From the NCBI GenBank assembly GCA_016303195.1, contig JAEDMD010000091.1, positions 1 to 7,474 on the forward strand: DNA of 7,474 bases. The letters are read 5' to 3'. The stretch is from Oscillospiraceae bacterium. Lineage in GTDB: Bacteria > Bacillota > Clostridia > Oscillospirales > Ruminococcaceae. The notes under the pieces were generated by a model. That model had not been told where the DNA came from. It ran no database searches and saw nothing but the letters and a program-made list of their open reading frames with translations. Position 1 is the stretch's first letter, and every line of letters starts with the position of its first letter. Shown one piece after another: positions 5,425 to 7,474 of this stretch. The position numbers were made by a program, and so were the translations under genes.

Positions 5425-5483
5425 GATGTACGATCGGCTCTGCGGCTGAATGTTAAATCTGGGTTAAACATAAGCAAAATCTA

Positions 5484-5512
5484 TTGATTTTCATAACGCT
5501 TTGAGATATAAT
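5484..5512 (+). promoter_or_regulatory. Promoter of the Na/Pi cotransporter gene
   Basis: TTGATT (5484-5489), a 17-base spacer and a perfect TATAAT (5507-5512) lie 48 bases before the chosen start codon. It diverges from the DUF4236-ymdB promoter, with about 60 bases between the two -35 boxes. No obvious Pho-box direct repeats are visible. Confidence 0.85.
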
Positions 5513-5544
5513 AAACCCGTAATGATATAGTTATTTTATAAATT

Positions 5545-5549
5545 AGGAG
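5545..5549 (+). promoter_or_regulatory. Ribosome binding site deciding the Na/Pi transporter start
   Basis: AGGAG at 5545-5549 lies only 1 base before the ATG at 5551 but 10 bases before the in-frame ATG at 5560. A one-base spacer is too short for normal initiation, so the second ATG (MGTTEFSIFNIF) is preferred. Confidence 0.7.
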
Positions 5550-5559
5550 TATGAAGATT

Positions 5560-7350
5560 ATGGGAACCACCGAATTTTCGATTTTCAACATCTTTACCCT
5601 GCTGGGCGGACTTGCTTTCTTCCTGTATGGTATGAACGTAATGTCCACAGGCCTTGAAAAGCTGACAGGCGGAAAGTTGGAAACAGCACTGAAAAAAATG
5701 ACCTCCAACAAGGTCAAAGCCATACTTCTTGGTATGGGAATCACCATAGCGATACAATCATCATCAGCTATGACCGTAATGCTTGTTGGTCTTGTCAATT
5801 CAGGAATAATGACCCTTGAACAAACTGTCGGGGTATGTTTCGGTTCTGACATCGGTACTACGCTCACAGCGTGGATACTCAGCCTTGCAGGTGTTGAAAG
5901 CAGTAATCCTTTCATAAGGATACTCAAACCATCATCATTCTCTCCGATCGTCGCTCTGATCGGTGTAATTATGATAATGGTCTGTAAAAAACACAAGAAA
6001 AAGGATATAGGAAATATCCTCATCGGATTCTCAATACTGATGACAGGCATGACTCTCATGTCTCAATCCGTATCGCCTCTGGCAGAATCAGAACAGTTCA
6101 AGAGCCTGCTTACAGCATTTAATAATCCATTGCTCGGTGTTATTGTCGGTGCAGGATTTACAGGTATCATCCAGAGTTCTGCTGCATCTGTCGGTATCCT
6201 TCAGGCTTTCTCGACAACAGGCGGTCTTACCTACGGCATGGCTATACCTATCATCATGGGTCTGAATATCGGAACTTGCGTTACCGCCCTTATATCAAGT
6301 ATCGGTGTAAGTAAAGATGCTAAAAGAGTTGCCTGCATACATATTTCCATTAAAGTTATCGGTACATTGATACTTCTCCCGATAATTATAATCCTCCAGT
6401 ATGTATTCAAGCTGAGCTTTTTCAACGGAACAATAGGTTATCTCGGCATTGCCGTAGCTCATTCCGTATTCAACCTTGTTGTCACATTTATGCTTCTTCC
6501 TTTTTCAAATCAGCTTGTCAGACTTGCAAGATGTATTATCAAGGACAGCAAAGACGAAAAGAAAAAGGATTCCAAGAGAACTCTCACAGGTCTGGACGAG
6601 ATCCTGCTGAAAACTCCTGCTGTTGCTGTTCATTCCTGCCTTACCGCCACAGACCAGATGGCAGAGCTTACACGTGACACTATCAACATGGCTTTGAAGA
6701 TACTCACCGAATACAGCGAGGAATCCGCTGAAACCATCATTGAGAACGAGGACATCATCGACAGCTTTGAAGACAAGATCAACAGCTATCTGCTGAAAAT
6801 ATCCAAGAGCAGTGTCACAGGCAAGGACAGCCGAAGCGTATCGAAGATGATGCACTGCGTAGGCAATTTCGAGAGGATCTCCGACCATGCGGTAAATCTT
6901 GTGGAATCAGCACAGGAGATGCATGACAAGAATATCTTCTTCTCACCTGAATGTGTGAATGAGATAAATGTTATCACAGATGCCATTGCAGAGAACATCA
7001 ACAAGGCATTCGACGCATACAAGAACGGTGATCTGAGCATCGCCCACAAGGTAGAACCTCTTGAAGAAGTGGTGGACAACCTCAGTACAGAACTGAAAAA
7101 CCGTCACATCCGCCGTTTGCAGAATGACGAATGTACAGTTGAACTGGGATATATCTTCCAGGATGTGCTGACGAATCTGGAAAGAATTTCCGATCACTGC
7201 TCAAATATCGCAGGCTGTCTTATTGAAACAGACGAAAAGACGAATATTCACGCATACCTGCACGATGTCAAAGAAAACGACGAGAACTTCCGTAAGGAAT
7301 ACCGCAGCTATGCCGAAGAATACTTCAAGCGCCTTGATATGAGCCGCTGA
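5560..7350 (+). CDS. Na/Pi cotransporter family protein with C-terminal PhoU domain
   Basis: This is a sodium-dependent phosphate symporter of the NptA/YjbB type (COG1283), predicted to act in the cytoplasmic membrane; 596 residues from the chosen start. The N-terminal ~325 residues are highly hydrophobic and hold the two inverted Na/Pi repeats, each with a QSSSA-like signature (QSSSA 66-70, QSSAA 205-209) and an IGTT/IGTC motif (GSDIGTT 95-101, GLNIGTC 234-240). A charged linker (KDSKDEKKKDSKR, about 328-340) leads to a cytoplasmic helical PhoU domain with the two expected metal-binding motifs, ERISDHAVN (438-446) and ERISDHCSN (541-549). Family knowledge: bacterial members import or export phosphate with Na+, and the PhoU part probably regulates the channel. 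It is monocistronic in the window, driven by the promoter at 5484-5512. Confidence 0.96.
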   Translation: MGTTEFSIFNIFTLLGGLAFFLYGMNVMSTGLEKLTGGKLETALKKMTSNKVKAILLGMGITIAIQSSSAMTVMLVGLVNSGIMTLEQTVGVCFGSDIGTTLTAWILSLAGVESSNPFIRILKPSSFSPIVALIGVIMIMVCKKHKKKDIGNILIGFSILMTGMTLMSQSVSPLAESEQFKSLLTAFNNPLLGVIVGAGFTGIIQSSAASVGILQAFSTTGGLTYGMAIPIIMGLNIGTCVTALISSIGVSKDAKRVACIHISIKVIGTLILLPIIIILQYVFKLSFFNGTIGYLGIAVAHSVFNLVVTFMLLPFSNQLVRLARCIIKDSKDEKKKDSKRTLTGLDEILLKTPAVAVHSCLTATDQMAELTRDTINMALKILTEYSEESAETIIENEDIIDSFEDKINSYLLKISKSSVTGKDSRSVSKMMHCVGNFERISDHAVNLVESAQEMHDKNIFFSPECVNEINVITDAIAENINKAFDAYKNGDLSIAHKVEPLEEVVDNLSTELKNRHIRRLQNDECTVELGYIFQDVLTNLERISDHCSNIAGCLIETDEKTNIHAYLHDVKENDENFRKEYRSYAEEYFKRLDMSR

Positions 7351-7433
7351 TCTGACAGATAACCTCCGCCGACACTTTAAAAAGGGACAGCAATTAAGGG
7401 TGGTACTCATATAGAAACTTTATATGTAATTAT

Positions 7434-7468
7434 CGGGGGAAACCTTTCTGAGGAAAGGTTCTCCCCCG
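7434..7468. repeat. Strong GC-rich hairpin downstream of the transporter gene
   Basis: CGGGGGAAACCTTTC (7434-7448) pairs with GAAAGGTTCTCCCCCG (7453-7468) around loop TGAG, about 15 bp with one bulged C. It is followed by TACCCC at the window edge, with no T tract in view. It starts 84 bases after the transporter's stop codon, and the intervening sequence holds no other strong stem. It may act as a 3' stabiliser or terminator, or be a dispersed palindromic repeat. On the minus strand it is equally stable. Confidence 0.75.
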
Positions 7469-7474
7469 TACCCC

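Noticed and set aside
5165..5449. Plus-strand 94-codon open frame covering the end of copy 2
   Set aside because: It runs antisense to the DUF4236 5' half and through a mobile element; there is no ribosome binding site and no family resemblance.
5481..6059. Minus-strand 192-codon open frame with hydrophobic segments
   Set aside because: It is antisense to the Na/Pi transporter membrane domain; its hydrophobicity mirrors the sense gene and it covers the transporter promoter.
7409..7427. CATATA/TATATG hairpin after the transporter gene
   Set aside because: The stem is only 6 A-T-rich pairs with a 7-base loop and no T tract; too weak to call a terminator.
1..7474. CRISPR array, transposase gene or phage module
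   Set aside because: No regularly spaced direct repeats, no transposase motifs and no phage-type genes are present in any frame.

Overview
The window looks like low-to-mid GC chromosome from a spore-forming Clostridia bacterium, most likely Ruminococcus or a close Oscillospiraceae relative. This rests on a full-length SpoVS, a ymdB-spoVS gene pair, a clostridial-type Na/Pi transporter with a fused PhoU domain, strong GGAGG ribosome binding sites and AT-rich intergenic DNA. No phage, CRISPR or transposase gene is visible.

Layout from left to right. Positions 1-410 hold a minus-strand tRNA operon, transcribed Val(UAC)-Asp(GUC)-Phe(GAA)-Gly(GCC), with a perfect-consensus promoter at 382-410; tRNA-Gly is cut by the window edge. 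A strong terminator (533-579) ends a minus-strand gene for a small multi-pass membrane protein of unknown function (588-1304). The 139-base gap upstream of that gene is full of TTTCAAC/GTTGAAA heptamers. Then come recG (1444-3480), spoVS (3754-4014, own promoter and terminator), ymdB (4142-4912) and a broken DUF4236 gene (4991-5364), all on the minus strand. A promoter for the DUF4236-ymdB unit (5396-5424) diverges from the promoter (5484-5512) of a plus-strand Na/Pi cotransporter-PhoU fusion gene (5560-7350). The window ends in a strong GC-rich hairpin.

The most notable structure is a pair of 172-bp, non-coding, fold-back (MITE-like) elements in opposite orientation at 3535-3706 and 5080-5251. 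They are about 91% identical without gaps, have ~18-bp terminal inverted repeats, and are flanked by TTAA or near-TTAA tetramers. Removing copy 2 plus one tetramer restores an exact 65-codon DUF4236 reading frame, which supports both the element boundaries and a 4-bp target duplication. Copy 1 landed in the T tract of the spoVS terminator and leaves only 50 bases of original DNA upstream of recG. The two copies bracket ymdB-spoVS, so they could promote inversion of that segment and may alter expression of ymdB and recG.

Functionally the region mixes housekeeping genes: translation (tRNAs), DNA repair (RecG), a YmdB phosphodiesterase and SpoVS linked to developmental control, and phosphate/sodium transport. 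The main novelty is the mobile fold-back repeat family and its effect on its neighbours.
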